Of a stretch of 24,226 nucleotides of DNA, positions 8,669 through 19,876 are shown piece by piece. The first letter of the stretch is position 1; every line of letters starts with the position of its first letter. Origin of the DNA: Gnetum montanum (taxonomy: Eukaryota > Streptophyta > Gnetopsida > Gnetales > Gnetaceae); contig MNCI01011336.1 of assembly GCA_015680685.1 (NCBI GenBank), positions 874,655-898,880 on the forward strand. Reading direction: 5' to 3'. The notes beneath the pieces were generated by a model. It was given only the letters and a program-made list of their open reading frames with translations, made no database searches and was not told where the DNA came from. A program made the position numbers and the translations under genes.

Positions 8669-11223
8669 ATGGAATCTTCTTAGATCAAAGTGGCATTGCT
8701 AGTTTCTGACCTTAATGCCGAAATCTCAAATCCTATGACCACAACTAAACTCATAGTCATCGTTGGAGAGATGAACCCTTAAGGGCCAACTTGCTGATCA
8801 CTTTGGTTACAAGGCAAAGATCCTACTTATACAATTCTTACCCTGGAACAATACAACTTCATCTACGTAAAGATCCAAGCTAACATTCCCATTAATCGCA
8901 TGGAAATGGAAGCAAAATGACATTATGAACTCATCTATAAGGGAGGCCATAACTTTATCCCTTTAGCATATGATGTAATTCCCCTCTTTGAATCCCATCA
9001 TGAACTTAGATCCCAACTCTTCATGGCAAGGAATCAAACCTTGCAGAAACCCACCGTAGAGCCTCAAAATGGAGACGAGGAAGATGATTTCGTGGCTCAA
9101 TCCGAACGTGGGGATTCGTACCACACTCTTAGTCCTCATACTTATACAAACCCATTATTCCACCCTTTCATGGGAGAGACTATGCCTCTTCATGCATTTA
9201 AAACCACTCAAGCACTTGTTTCTCAACATGAAGCACCCACCCCCATTCCTATTTTTCCTACGACCAACACCCAATTCGATATGCCCATCCCTATTATTCC
9301 TCCAGCTACCACTTTACCCTCCCTCTCACAAGGACAATCCCAACAACTCCCCTCTCAAGCTAATATGGGAGAAACCTTCCAACCCCAAATAATTGGGATG
9401 CCATCCATGATACCCGCTTCTACATCTACTCATTATATAGTAGGAGTGAAAATCCAAGGAACACCCTTCACTACTTCAGCTCAACAAGTTCAGGGTATTT
9501 CCTCATAGCTTGTAACCGGGTAGTGGCCCACACTTGTCATTCAACAACATCAACCTACTCACTACATCATACCACTTATTGCAATCCCATCTGTGAATGT
9601 CTCTCAAATACAACCACCAAAAACCCTATAGTCATCTTTCCCACAAATCACACAACAATCTAACTATCAACACGTGCAATCTGACCAACCAGCGGATCCA
9701 CCTAGTGCTCAAGAATGGGTAGATTTTAGAAAGATGATGCAAGCATTAACTGATGAAGTAAAGTGCCTTAAGCTCACAAACACTGAAGAAGTCAAGGTGT
9801 TGGATTCTATCAAGATGATTCGATGAGCTCTTCAGTGCCACCATTGAATTTACCAAAAGGAATTTCATTGTGACAACTGACCAAATATAATGGAGAGGGA
9901 GATCCAAATGCTCACCTTGTGACATTTCGATTAGAGTGTCTTTTACTTCAAGCATGGCCTCATGCAATCATATGTGTGTTTGCCATGTCCTTAACTGGAA
10001 AAGCCTTAGATTGGTACCAGGCCCTACTACATAACTCCATATCCTCTTTAGAGGATTTGTTACATCAGTTTGTTACCCGTTTTAAGTATAACCTGAAGCT
10101 TGAAGCCACACTAGAAATTTTAATCCAAATAAAATAAGCACCATTAGAGCCCATACAAAATTTCATCCAAAGATGAAGTGTTGACCTTAACGAACTTCAT
10201 GAGCCTATCTCGGAAACGTATTTACTCACAGTCCTCAAAGGTGTCGTAAATGATTTCGTTAAGTCAAAACTCTATTATTTGAATGCTCATACTTTGAGTC
10301 AGGCATTTTTCCAAATCAAAAACATAGAAGAGGTAGCACAGAAAAGTCATGACCCAACTTACCAAACTTTCAAAAGCCAACATACGAAGAAAGATAAAGA
10401 TAGGTTTAAAACAACAGTCATAGTACTGGCAGAGACATTTTGATCCAACAATGCAGGGTAGAAAGGGAAACAACCTACCACCCCCACTAGTCACGAAAGA
10501 ACTACTTTTACACCTACACCTGAACCCCGCTCTACCCAAAATTCTCACATGAGTCACAGTTCTACCTTCGAACGAAAAGACCCATTCCAGTACAAACCCT
10601 TACTCATGAAGCCTTCACAACTACTGGACCAACTTCTAAAGGCTGGGTTGATTCAACACAAACAAATGTCTCCTGTAGCATCTCAAAAACATGATCGATA
10701 CTGTGAGTTGGTTAAAAATCCAACGTTGGTGATAGCTAATGAATCCCCTGTTCCAAGAGGTTTCAGGTTAGACAGATTCTACGAGTATCACCAACGATGT
10801 GGGCATGGAACCGACTACTGCTTTACCCTAAAACAAGACATACAATGTATGATTAATAGAGGTGAGATAGTCTTTGATGAAGCCAACCTAGTAAGACCTC
10901 AAAATCAGTCTATGGGGGTCTACAAAGATCCTCTTAACACCAAAGAGTCGCCCTATGTGATTAACACCATCCATGTCGGTGATGACCAAGACATCCCACG
11001 AAGGCCTTTTGTGATTTGTGTGCCTGCTGAACCCGCATCTACACTAACATCCCCAAAAGCTCCTGTTTCCAAACACATATCTCCTACACCATGAAAACCA
11101 TTCATCATCTGAGTACATCCTGTAGTTGCAGCAACAAATGTGCCATCGCAAACTTGACCTGCTCCATTTGTAATCCGAGTGCCAAAACACCCTGATGTGC
11201 AACCCCCAATAGTTTCCTTGTAA
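8669..11223 (+). pseudogene. gag: gag of copy 2, broken
   Basis: This is the structural (capsid) polyprotein of the retroelement. The ATG at 8669 aligns with copy 3's gag ATG at 16429 (EQYNFIYVKIQ against EEYNFICVKIQ, then AYDVIPL and SPHTYTNPLF). Reading starts in one frame and slips once near 9822. Thereafter a single frame runs to the end of the protease. The capsid-type Retrotrans_gag core is at about 9880-10320 (FRLECLLLQAW, SLTGKALDWYQALL, EDLLHQFVTRF). A zinc motif at 10780-10821 has YX2HX4HX4C, with Tyr in place of the first Cys. Many TAG, TGA and TAA codons interrupt it. It is the only copy here that keeps the capsid core. Confidence 0.88.
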
Positions 11224-12426
11224 CCGTCGCGAGAATGCCTCGCCGATAGACTGACTAGGGAACGTATGGCAAAAGAACATCGTGGTCATGAGTTAGGACC
11301 GCCAAAACCCACATCACTAAATGATGTCCCTATGGTTCCGGTTACTGATCAGCACAACACAAGTTGTCAAGATAAGAACTTGGGAATGTCCAATGTCTGG
11401 AACCTAATAGCTATAGTTAATAACGCAAAAAATATTCTGTGAGAGATAGAAATGTTGGGTCAAATGGATCAAGTCTCAACAGATAAAAACATTCCAAATA
11501 GCAAAGACTTGGCTATTTCCCTGACCTAGGTTACATAGGACTTAAAACAAAAGAACACCTCTCTAAGCCTATATGACTTGGTAATGACCTCCCTGGTACA
11601 TCGGGAAGCTCTGGTGCATATGTTAACTTCAATCCCTATTAGTGAAGACCTTCCTACAAATGAACCATCTATTTATGCTATGTTGTCTCCACATTAAGAA
11701 TTGAGGTCCACATCTCTTGGATTTCATGCCAATGATGTTAAAAGAGACGAAAAAATAGGAGAGGTCACTATCGCCCCTATGTTTATAACAATACAAATCA
11801 ACCAATTTAAAATACATAGGGTGCATGTTGATGACGGAGCGACAAAAAATGTAATACCTTTTCCTATCATTGAATGACTAGGCCTCGCAGAACAAATACG
11901 ATCAACAACAACATCATTCTTGAAATCTTTCAGTGGTTCCCATGCCATGGTGAAAGGCATGGTTACCTTGGATTTCATAGTAGGGGACCAATTCCCCACA
12001 TTGGCTGAATTCATAGTCGTGGATGAGATGCCAGGGTTCAATCTAATTTTGAGATGGCCTTGGTTAGCTCAATTAAAAGCCGTATCCTCACCGATTCATC
12101 AAGAAATTCACCTACCTTACAAAGGTGGTGAAATTGTCATACACAGGGATGTGGTGACATCACTTACTTCCTCACATGCAGGAATGAACCAAGGGTTAGA
12201 GGTTGAACTCTCTGAACCTAAGCAAGACACCACTAGTGAAACCCTAGACATTGGTTAATCTCCAACCTATGAATTTCCTAAAACAGAAGAAGCATTGGAA
12301 GATGCAGACATAGGAGCCATTCCCGCAGATGTCTCTTGGTCATAACTATCCTTTGATGTATCCAGCGAGGGGGATGGCGAGTACAAGATCATACCTACAC
12401 ATCCCACCCTTCACAAAAAATTGTGA
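11224..12426 (+). pseudogene. Linker and aspartic protease of copy 2, broken
   Basis: It continues gag in the same frame without a frameshift. A helical linker (EIEMLGQMDQ, DLKQKNTSLSLYDLV) leads to a retropepsin: GATKN follows the active-site VHVDDG (DDGA, 11830-11841), then FIVGDQFPTLAEFIVVD and the C-terminal hydrophobic block MPGFNLILRWPWLAQL. The full flap segment between the active site and FIVGD is present (about 38 codons absent from copy 3). Stops include TAG twice near 11530, TAA at 11694, TGA after PFPIIE, TAA at 12256 and TAA at 12343. The frame ends with TGA at 12424. In the family this enzyme cleaves Gag-Pol. This copy cannot be expressed. Confidence 0.85.
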
Positions 12427-12454
12427 AAATTAAAGAAACAGATAAAAAACTAAG

Positions 12455-12665
12455 ATGAACCATCATGCGTCTGGAATGATGTTAAACTACCAAATGTCTA
12501 CAACGACGTCAAACTAGCCATGGTCAGAAATGACCGGTTCTTTTACATTCACTGAAACAACAACAATTTCCTTCCTTTCTTTGACAAAGATGCAATAGTC
12601 CATCATGACTTTAAACTGATACGCATGGCTTGAAATGGCCTTAAACTAGAGCATAGTACATTATC
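12455..12665 (+). repeat. Spacer minisatellite, copy 2, protease side
   Basis: Units contain GATGTTAAACTACC, GACGTCAAACTAGC, GACTTTAAACTGA and GGCCTTAAACTAG. It is the same family and orientation as 19452-19690 and follows the protease end by about 30 nt. 12666-12959 is AT-rich with no supported feature. Confidence 0.7.
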
Positions 12666-12959
12666 AATTTAGCGAAACTTCACTACATCATTATCGTTTA
12701 CATTTTGCAAATTACAATTTTCGCTTATTTCATGTTTACCAAACATGATTCTAGTTTACACTTACGTTCACAAATAAACTTGAAAAAACAAAACAAAATA
12801 TATAAATATATATAATACGGAGTATTAACATGGCAATAGGATGACGACATATTACACCATGATCATTGTTATATCTATTCTCATACATCCCAAAAAACAA
12901 TAAAATAAGTCGAAAAACTAAAAAAAACTAACAAAAAATGACAAGACTAACAAGCCAAA

Positions 12960-13049
12960 TTATGCTTTAGTATTAGGAGGGGGTTGGTCCCCAAACTCCT
13001 CTACGTCATCAACTCCCGTCCCATTGGGGCCAGTCTCACCACCATGTCC
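12960..13049 (-). pseudogene. Possible last exon of the antisense gene, copy 2
   Basis: On the minus strand, a long pyrimidine tract ending CTTTTTTTAAG at 13050 is followed by a 29-codon open frame rich in Gly, Asp and Glu (DDVEEFGDQ), ending with TAA at 12962-12960. Position (just beyond the protease-side minisatellite), phase 0 at the acceptor, acidic character and the terminal stop all match exon 8 of the copy 3 gene. Sequence identity is too low to prove it. A CAG|GTATTT donor at 13116-13111 would close a 61-nt intron. No other exon was recognised in copy 2, so the gene was mostly deleted there. Confidence 0.35.
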
Positions 13050-13248
13050 CTTAAAAAAAGAGAAAACAAAGAAATAAAGAGGACAAGCAAAAAAAAAAAG
13101 AAAAGAAAAAAAATACCTGCACAGAGTCCCCACCCATAATGAAACCCTGGGTTGAGGAAGGTGTTAGAATAGTTCTTCGCTCTCCTCTACAAATGCCAGG
13201 CTATCTTGATTCTTCCCTTTACCTCGTTGGTCTTTCCTCCCTGCCTTG

Positions 13249-13432
13249 CATGCCCTGTAACTCATGCTTCCCTACACTTCCTGTTGCTCATGCTACCCTG
13301 CACTTCCTATTGCTCATGCTGCCCTACACTTCTTGCTGCTCACACTACCTTGCACTTCCTATTGCTCATGCTACCCTACACTTCCTATTGCTCACGCTAC
13401 CCTGCATTTCCTATTACTCACATTTCCAACAC
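13249..13432 (+). repeat. 26-bp minisatellite
   Basis: CACTTCCTATTGCTCATGCTACCCTG recurs with exact 26-bp spacing (starts at 13275, 13301, 13327, 13353, 13379 and 13405), about seven units. It has no stop codon in several frames, which creates long but meaningless open frames. It sits where the body of the antisense gene would be expected in copy 2. Confidence 0.9.
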
Positions 13433-13711
13433 TAACTCACGCTACCCACTTCAACATTCCTTTTTCACCCCTATTTCAATTTATCCACTATTTATTTATT
13501 TATTTATCTTATGGTGTGCTTCTTTTTTTGTGTTGTGCCTTTTTATTATGACTATCATTATTTACTTTGTTTCCATTTTCATGTTCCCAAGATAGTTTCT
13601 TTTTATTTTTGTGCATGTTATTTCTTATAAGGTAAGGCAAAAAAAAATGGAGACCGAAAATCTATGAAACCATGAAAATCATAACACTATTATTATTTAC
13701 ACAAAACATGA

Positions 13712-13775
13712 ATGCCATATGTGGCCCGATATGGCCTAAAACTGCCATGGATGGCCCGATATGGCCTAAAATTTC
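13712..13775 (+). repeat. Spacer repeat pair, copy 2, RT side
   Basis: Two units of GGCCCGATATGGCCTAAAA lie 31 bp apart, related to GGCCCGCAACGGCCTTAAACTAG of the copy 3 spacer. The family therefore flanks both sides of the copy 2 spacer. The surrounding 13433-13893 is AT-rich and holds nothing else I can support. Confidence 0.6.
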
Positions 13776-13893
13776 CATTACATTCCGCAAGTTTGTTAGA
13801 ATAATCATGTGAAACTCATCTACATTTAAAACCTTCCTCATCAAGAAAATGTTGCTCACCTTGCTCCCGGTTTAAATTGACAAGAGCAACACC

Positions 13894-14785
13894 ATGGTAA
13901 CCAAGAATAACTTATTAACATTGTCTCTCAATAGACCACATGGAGAAGTAACAAGGACAATCAATTTAGAATCCTTGGATTTAGACCCATCTACTTACAC
14001 AAATTTAATAGCATCCACTCAAGAAATATCATATTGGCCTGAAAGCATGATGAAGACTTTAGATCTAGAGGCCAATAATACCACTAAAGATCCTCTTACT
14101 GAAGTCTCTATTGCCACTTCCAGTGATAAAACTAGAACTTTAAAATTAAGTGTCTTATTAGACACACAACTCGCTAGTGATATCACTTAGATTTTGAAAG
14201 ATAACATAGAGATGTTTACATGGTTCTATACTGACATGCCAGGGTTGGACCCTCGAATCGTCCAACATAATATCATCCTTGATGAAAAGATTACACCGGT
14301 GAAACAAAAGGCATGGAAGGTTAGACCTGAGGTAGCATTAGTAGTCTGTGATGAAATGACAAAGCTCTACTAGGCTGGTTTCATTTGATCGGTTGACTAT
14401 TCTGACTGAATATCAAGCATTGTTGTAGTCCCTAAGAAAATCGATAGTATACACATATGCATTGACTTCCGTGATCTCAACATAGCCACTATAAAGGATG
14501 ACTTCATGCTACCCAGCATCGATCAATTCATTGACACAACTGCTAGGCACGCATTGTTATCCTTTATGGATGGATTTTTTGGATACAACAAAATAAGAAT
14601 CAATCTAGAGCATTAACTCAGAACAACCTTCATGACACCTTGGGGTACATTTTGCTACACAATGATGTTGTTCGGCCTTAAGAATGTAGGTGCTACATAT
14701 CAATGAGCAATGACATACATATTTAGCAATTACATGCTTGATTTTCTCAATGATTATGTTGATTGAAACATCGTGAAAATTACGA
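13894..14785 (+). pseudogene. Reverse transcriptase of copy 2, broken and cut
   Basis: RNA-dependent DNA polymerase of a Tat/Ogre-type pol. From the ATG at 13894 one frame runs to about 14780 with seven stops and no frameshift. In order: the lead-in (MPGLDPRIVQHNIILD, VKQK, DEMTKLY), IVVVPKK, CIDFRDLN, the palm block HALLSFMDGFFGYNKI with the first catalytic Asp, TPWGTFCYTM, FGLKNVGATYQ and NDYVD. Here the second Asp of YVDD is replaced by a stop. RNase H and integrase are absent because copy 3's LTR begins right after IVK. The TAG stops fit CAG-to-TAG changes; one TGA (after VDYSD) replaces the conserved Trp that copy 1 still shows as W. Confidence 0.9.
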
Positions 14786-14970
14786 GTCGGCCTCAGGCAA
14801 AGATTCGCAATTCAAGCGAGAGCGCGCATCAACTTTGTTCAAGGACAAATTTACACTCTATTATGCATGACAGCATAATGAGCGTAATAAGCTCCAAAAT
14901 AGGCGAAGGCAGAGTCTAGAGAAGCACAAACAGTTCGACACTTTTTCTCGTGGCATATGGATAACTTGTC

Positions 14971-15128
14971 TTTACGCTCGTTACGCGGCGGTGCGTACCA
15001 TTGCGTATTTCATCACTAAGGCTAGACATTATTAAGGCTTCGTTACACGCGACTGCGTAGTGAGCGTAAATGAGACATTGTTTACGCTTCGTTATGCGCA
15101 GCTGCGTAGTGAGCATAAGACAATTTTG
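14971..15128 (+). repeat. Quasi-palindromic repeats in the copy 3 LTR
   Basis: Three related units start at about 14971, 15034 and 15081. The best preserved are TTTACGCTTCGTTATGCGCA followed by GCTGCGTAGTGAGCATAAG, where the second half is the near-complement of the first. The last two units are 47 bp apart. They lie upstream of the LTR TATA box. An enhancer or hairpin role is conceivable but not shown. Confidence 0.7.
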
Positions 15129-15365
15129 AGCCTATTGTTTTTATACCGGATTACGCTCATACACGCGACACAAAGCGAATGAGTGTAATATAGCCTGAAA
15201 ACAATTGAAACATGCTCAACATGTACCTGCTCTTCACACGCACAACACGCAAACAAGCGTGTTGTGCATAGTCATAGTCTGACTTAAAATGGTCGTGTCA
15301 ACGGAACCCAAAATATCCGGGACCCGGGTCATCAGGGTTGTGCCTTTTTATGGGACCTCGCAGCC

Positions 15366-15373
15366 TATAAATA
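15366..15373 (+). promoter_or_regulatory. LTR TATA box, copy 3
   Basis: TATAAATA within CAGCCTATAAATAGACC, about 820 nt before the PBS. It is probably the promoter of the genomic RNA of copy 3. Confidence 0.7.
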
Positions 15374-16187
15374 GACCAGTTGACAAAGATACGGAGAGCA
15401 GCAGAAAATCAAAAGGGCAAGAGCATTTTCTAGGCAAGGAAGCACTTATCACCTTGAGCAGAGAAACAAAGAGCAACCTTTTGGCAACTGCCGACAGCAC
15501 CATCCTTCAGCAAGAACAGAGCACAGTGCGCTTGAGCCTTAGCAACAAGAGAGATCATTCCTTCGGGGAAGATATGACTTTCTCCGTTAGCGATTGCTGC
15601 CCTGAGCAGAACCTACTCGAAGCAAAGAAGCCAACCAGGGATTGTGAGATCGTCTCGCCCAGTTTGCAGACTCTACCGGTCGGAAACAGTTGATCGGCAG
15701 ACCTCAGAGCTTGACCATCCTTGCATCCCAGCTTTGGCCTGCGAGGTAGATCGGACTTCTGTCTGGACAGTTCCCTTGTTGTTTTGTGCTCATTTTTGCC
15801 ATCAAGTTATTGGGGGTTTCTCCCATTGTAACGTGACATAAAAATCATACATTCTTTCAAAAATCGAAACATAGATCTTTGAAAATCACGCGTTTCTCTC
15901 CTGATTAGCATCTCTTCGGCGTGTTTGACGTTATCATCGTAGCGATCCATCCACGTCATTTTCCTCCCATTTCACGATCCCTCGAATCAAATCGAAACAA
16001 CGCAAAAATCCGTAATCTTCATCGTTTTACTGACCCGTAAGTCCCTATCTGATCGACAAGCCCATTCAGGGTGCCGCGGATTCGCTTTTTCCAGCATAGC
16101 CCTCGCATGGATCCGTGGTTAAAACTGTATACATAGAACCTTGATCGGTATTTCCAGCTGCCGACGTCTTCTGTCGTTACAGTTTTC

Positions 16188-16203
16188 TGGCGCTAGAAGG
16201 AGG
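16188..16203 (+). other. Primer-binding site, tRNA-Asn
   Basis: TGGCGCTAGAAGGAGG is the exact complement of the 3' end (with CCA) of plant tRNA-Asn, as far as I recall that tRNA. It starts six bases after the LTR end. The leader to the gag ATG (16204-16428) has no further feature. Confidence 0.85.
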
Positions 16204-16428
16204 GCCTTCAGGCTCCGATCTGAATATTTCGGGTAGCCCTGATAGTGATCCATACCCTAAACCATAGACGTAATACCTCTAGGGAAGTCTACGGTCAATC
16301 GCGTGGTATAGATCGGTCGCAAGGACGATTTCTTTGAAATCCTACAGGGTGGAAAGCCTTTATTTTGAGCTTTTGTTGCCAACCATTCCTTCGACCCGAT
16401 TATCACTTATCGTTGATCTTATTGCCCA

Positions 16429-18114
16429 ATGGATTCTTTGTATACAACCAAAACTACCCTGGCCCCTACCGATCTGGGTGCTGCACCTGTGAATCCTATG
16501 GCGGTCACAGGACCAGCTCCTGGCGCAACGAGATCTCATGGCCCATTGCGCCGTTCATTGAGGCTTTAGCGAAAAGAGCCTATTTTCACAGTTATAACCC
16601 CTGAAGAATACAATTTTATATGCGTTAAGATCCAGGTGAAGCTGGCTCTAAGCCGAGCCGAGCTTGAAGCGAAACGGAACTTTGAGGTGCTCCACCGAGG
16701 GGGCTATGATTTTAAGCCAACAGCTTACGACATAATCCCCTTGACCGAACACCAACACGAACTTATTATACAGTTGGTCATGGCCAAAGGCTAGGCTTCA
16801 CAAGCGGTGGTGGAGCCCCAGCAGGGGGAGGTGGAAGAGGACGAATTTGCGGCCCAGTCGAAACATTCGTTCCATACTCTGGAACCTTCGTTCCATACCC
16901 TGAGCCCCCATACGTATGCAAATCCCCTCTTTCCTTTCAATGGAGAGGCCGCCTCTCTTAACACGGCCCCGACAGCACAGATGCACGTCCTTGTCCTTCC
17001 ACAGGCTGCTACGCAACCATCTAAGCTACAAGTACAAATCCCTCACAATAACGTGGGGGCGGTTTCATCACCACGCGTAGTTAACATCCCAGTGGTGGTC
17101 CCGGTGACCGTTGCGCCCCACTTCATTCCTCAGATACAACCCTACAACATATCCGCAATGCGCCCGGCGCAGACCTTGTCATTTCCACCCCCTCCGACCC
17201 AACAGATTACCGCAGCCGTCTAACCAACTTACGCCCAACAGCCTACTACAGGTCAATGGGTCAAGTTGAAGCTATACTACCTTTCCTCTAGTAATTTACA
17301 TCAGGCCTTCGCACAAGTTAGAAGCATCCAAGATGCTGCGGAGGCCAGCAAAGACCCGGCGTATGTCGCCTATAAGAATGCACATAACAAGAACAAAGAC
17401 AAAGGGAAGGCAGCGAAAACGACAGTAGCTGCAATGACTGAGAGTACAAAGACGAAGAGAAAAAAGACATCCACTGCGCCACCTGAAACCACGACTGGTG
17501 CCGACACTAGTCAAGACACGACGGCTCCTGAAAATGCCCCCCAGCCAAAGCCAAATTTTGAGCGTAAAGATCATTCAAAATATGCAGCTTTACATGTGAA
17601 ACATTCCGAATTGCTAAAACAACTGTTAGTGGTAGGGCACATTCAACCTAAGAAGGTGTCCGAGGAAGCTATGAAGCATCAGAGACGTCACTGTGAACTG
17701 CTGAAGGATCCTTCTTTAGCCCTACTTAACGAACCAGCAGTTCTGAGATCTTTCAGGCTGGACCATTTCTGTGACTATCACCAGATGTGTGGTCACGACA
17801 TGGATTACTGCTGGGCGTTAAAGGATGACATTCAACGCATGATCGACGAAGGTCATCTAAAATTAGACAGCAGTAACCCGACGTGTCCGGAAAACCAAAC
17901 ACTGCATGTATATAAGGACCCGTTGAACGCAAACTATGATCCTTATACAATCACTGTGGTGAGTATGGACAGTGAGCGTAAAGGACCGCCAAAATGGCCT
18001 TTTGTTTTGCGCGTGCCCGCCAGCTCACCAAGGGGGCCAACTACTTCATCGGTAGCCAGTGGGGTCTCATGGCCACCTTTCATCATACGGGCACCTTCCG
18101 AGGTACGCCCTTAG
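16429..18114 (+). pseudogene. gag: gag of copy 3, with in-frame loss of the capsid core
   Basis: Starts ATG at 16429 (MDSLYTTKTTLAP), in line with copy 2's gag start. One frame runs to 18114 with stops at 16567 (TAG), 16792 (TAG), 17221 (TAA) and 18112 (TAG). The N-terminal part, a Pro/Gln-rich stretch and the conserved SPHTYANPLF are followed by QWVKL joined directly to KLYYL at 17250-17270. Compared with copy 2, about 540 bp carrying the Retrotrans_gag capsid core are missing, yet the frame is unbroken. The zinc motif is intact at 17770-17811 (CDYHQMCGHDMDYC, CX2HX4HX4C). A Lys-rich segment precedes it. As it stands, the product would lack the particle-forming domain. Confidence 0.88.
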
Positions 18115-19248
18115 TCACGTAGTAGCACTCAAGCCGCGGCTCCGTCCGCGCCCATGCCTAGAGCGTCCTTCATTATCAGGACGCCAGAACCACGTCCTGC
18201 TCCTTTCACACAGGGGCAAACCTCCGGCCAAAATAACTAGTCATCGCCTCCTAAGCGAAAGGAGGAGGACACTACAATTAATGCAACAAAAGACCACCTT
18301 ACGCTCGGCTTGCCTAAGCCCAGGCCCTTGGCCTCTATGCAGGCTAAAGGTATAGAAACGTAGCCACCTTCTCTTGGCAGGAAAAAGAATGACCCTCCCA
18401 CTGACACCGCTCCGCCTCGAGAGATCCATCTCTTGGGCCGAATGGAGGAGGGCAAGGGGGATAAACAACCCGGCCGAGAGAAGGACCTCCTCGGTGCATT
18501 CACGTAAGTTAAACAAGCTCTTAAGCAAAAGAACACAACGCTAAGCCTGTACAACTTACTGATGACGTGTCGAGAACACCGTGAGGCTATGGTACGCATG
18601 CTGACATCCATATCAGTGGATGACAACCTACCAGCAGAAGAGGAAGCGATACACGCTGTCATGTTTCCTTTCGAAGCTGAAAAACCCAAGCCTACCTCGC
18701 TGACCTTTCTTTACGAGTCCGTCAAAGACAACCCGGAGAAACGTCAAGTAACGACTGAGCCTATGTTCATTACCATTCGGGTCGGCCAGTACCAGATCCG
18801 AAGGGTGCACGTAGATGATGGCGCAGCTGCTAATGTCGTTCCTTATTCCATAGTGGATCAATTCCCCACCGAAGCCACATTCTTAGTCGTCAAGGAGATA
18901 CCTGGTTTTAACTTGATATTAGGGAGGTCATGGTTAGCCCAGCTGAGGGCAGTATCGTCATCGATACACCTGCCCTACGCCGGGGGGAAGGTCATCATAC
19001 GCGGCGACGAGGTCACCCCCAGGACTGTAAATAACATTGAAGAAGAATGGGATTCGGAGATTGAAACAACTGATGAGCAGTCCCATCTCCAAGCCCCTAA
19101 ACAAACCGACAAAAATGACGATGGTCTAGCTTGGGCCGCCCTACCATTTCCGGATGACAGTGTAGAGGAGTCAAACCACAAGCCTCCTCGCCCTTACGCA
19201 GCACTTAACATAAAAGCTGTTAGGAGACAATTGAGTATCGACAGTTGA
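18115..19248 (+). pseudogene. Linker and protease of copy 3, flap segment deleted
   Basis: Same frame as gag. Stops at 18238 (TAG), 18361 (TAG) and 18505 (TAA), then 247 codons open to TGA at 19246. The retropepsin centre is VHVDDGAAANVVP (DDGA, 18814-18825), followed directly by DQFPTEATFLVV and the C-terminal block IPGFNLILGRSWLAQL. About 38 codons present in copy 2 between the active site and DQFPT, which include the flap, are gone. The junction has ATAGTGGA-type sequence on both sides in the family, suggesting microhomology. The C-terminal extension is acidic (EEEWDSEIETTDEQ). It ends before the spacer, as expected when protease and RT are separated by an intron. Confidence 0.87.
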
Positions 19249-19451
19249 ACAATGGTCTTCTGCGTGCACAACCATTCTCTTGTAAGATTAGCGCATTCCC
19301 CATTTAACAGCTTCTCTTGTTTCAACATATTTTTACGCTACATTTTCTTTCTATGTTTACGCTTTACACTTTTTGCGTGTTTTATCGTACCCGCGTTAGT
19401 TACACTTTCACATTACTTCATGCATTTATACAGGATTACATTTTTGTTGTT

Positions 19452-19690
19452 GGCCCGCAACGACCTTAAACTAGTTATACAAAATCAACCTATTCATACC
19501 ATTGTACGTAGTTACGCAGTTGGCCCACAACGGCCTTAAAATAGTCATCTGAAGTTGTCTACTATCATTATTTACGCTTGCTATACAATACGCAACAGGC
19601 CCACAATGGCCTTAAACTAGTATTGCATACTATAACCATTCACGCTGGAATACGCAATAGGCCCGCAACGGCTTTAAACTAGTTATTACA
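19452..19690 (+). repeat. Spacer minisatellite, copy 3
   Basis: Four units with the core GGCCCGCAACGGCCTTAAAC, plus TAGT, start at 19452, 19522, 19598 and 19660. They are the best-preserved members of the family also found at 1060-1445 (opposite strand), 4691-4930, 12455-12665 and 13712-13775. The stretches 19249-19451 and 19691-19876 are AT-rich, without coding signal. Confidence 0.85.
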
Positions 19691-19876
19691 TCCCATCAGT
19701 ATCACTTAAACAGAATCCTAAACATATATTTTCACGCTGACGCAGACAAAAGCATAAAAAGTGAAACAATAAACTAATTAACATTTCAAATATCCATTAG
19801 ACTTTACAACAATTCGTTAGCAGTCATTCAGAACAATACCCGACCTCGCATTAATAAAATTTTGCGTAAATAATAA

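Larger units (their letters stand above)
14774..16181 (+). mobile_element. 5' LTR of copy 3
   Basis: RT homology of copy 2 stops near 14780 and GC-richer sequence begins. The first possible LTR edge is TGAAAATTACGAG at 14774, and the start could be up to about 100 nt later. The 3' end is TTACA at 16177-16181, six bases before the PBS. Length is about 1.3-1.4 kb. It holds a TATA box, a palindromic repeat array and a ~400-nt open frame (15289-15693) that spans the TATA box and is not a gene. The matching 3' LTR is outside the window. Confidence 0.7.

Noticed and set aside
8465-8683. 72-codon frame with a 10-residue repeat
   Set aside because: It is the 30-bp leader minisatellite read in frame, ending past the gag start.
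13139-13595. Three overlapping plus-strand open frames of 95-129 codons
   Set aside because: They come from a 26-bp minisatellite, not divisible by three, whose unit lacks stops in these frames. The repeating peptide is an artefact.
15289-15693. 134-codon open frame
   Set aside because: It lies within the copy 3 LTR and spans its TATA box. No homologue or coding pattern is evident.
18237-18689. Minus-strand frames of 95 and 150 codons
   Set aside because: They are antisense shadows of the copy 3 gag-protease linker, which has the family homology.
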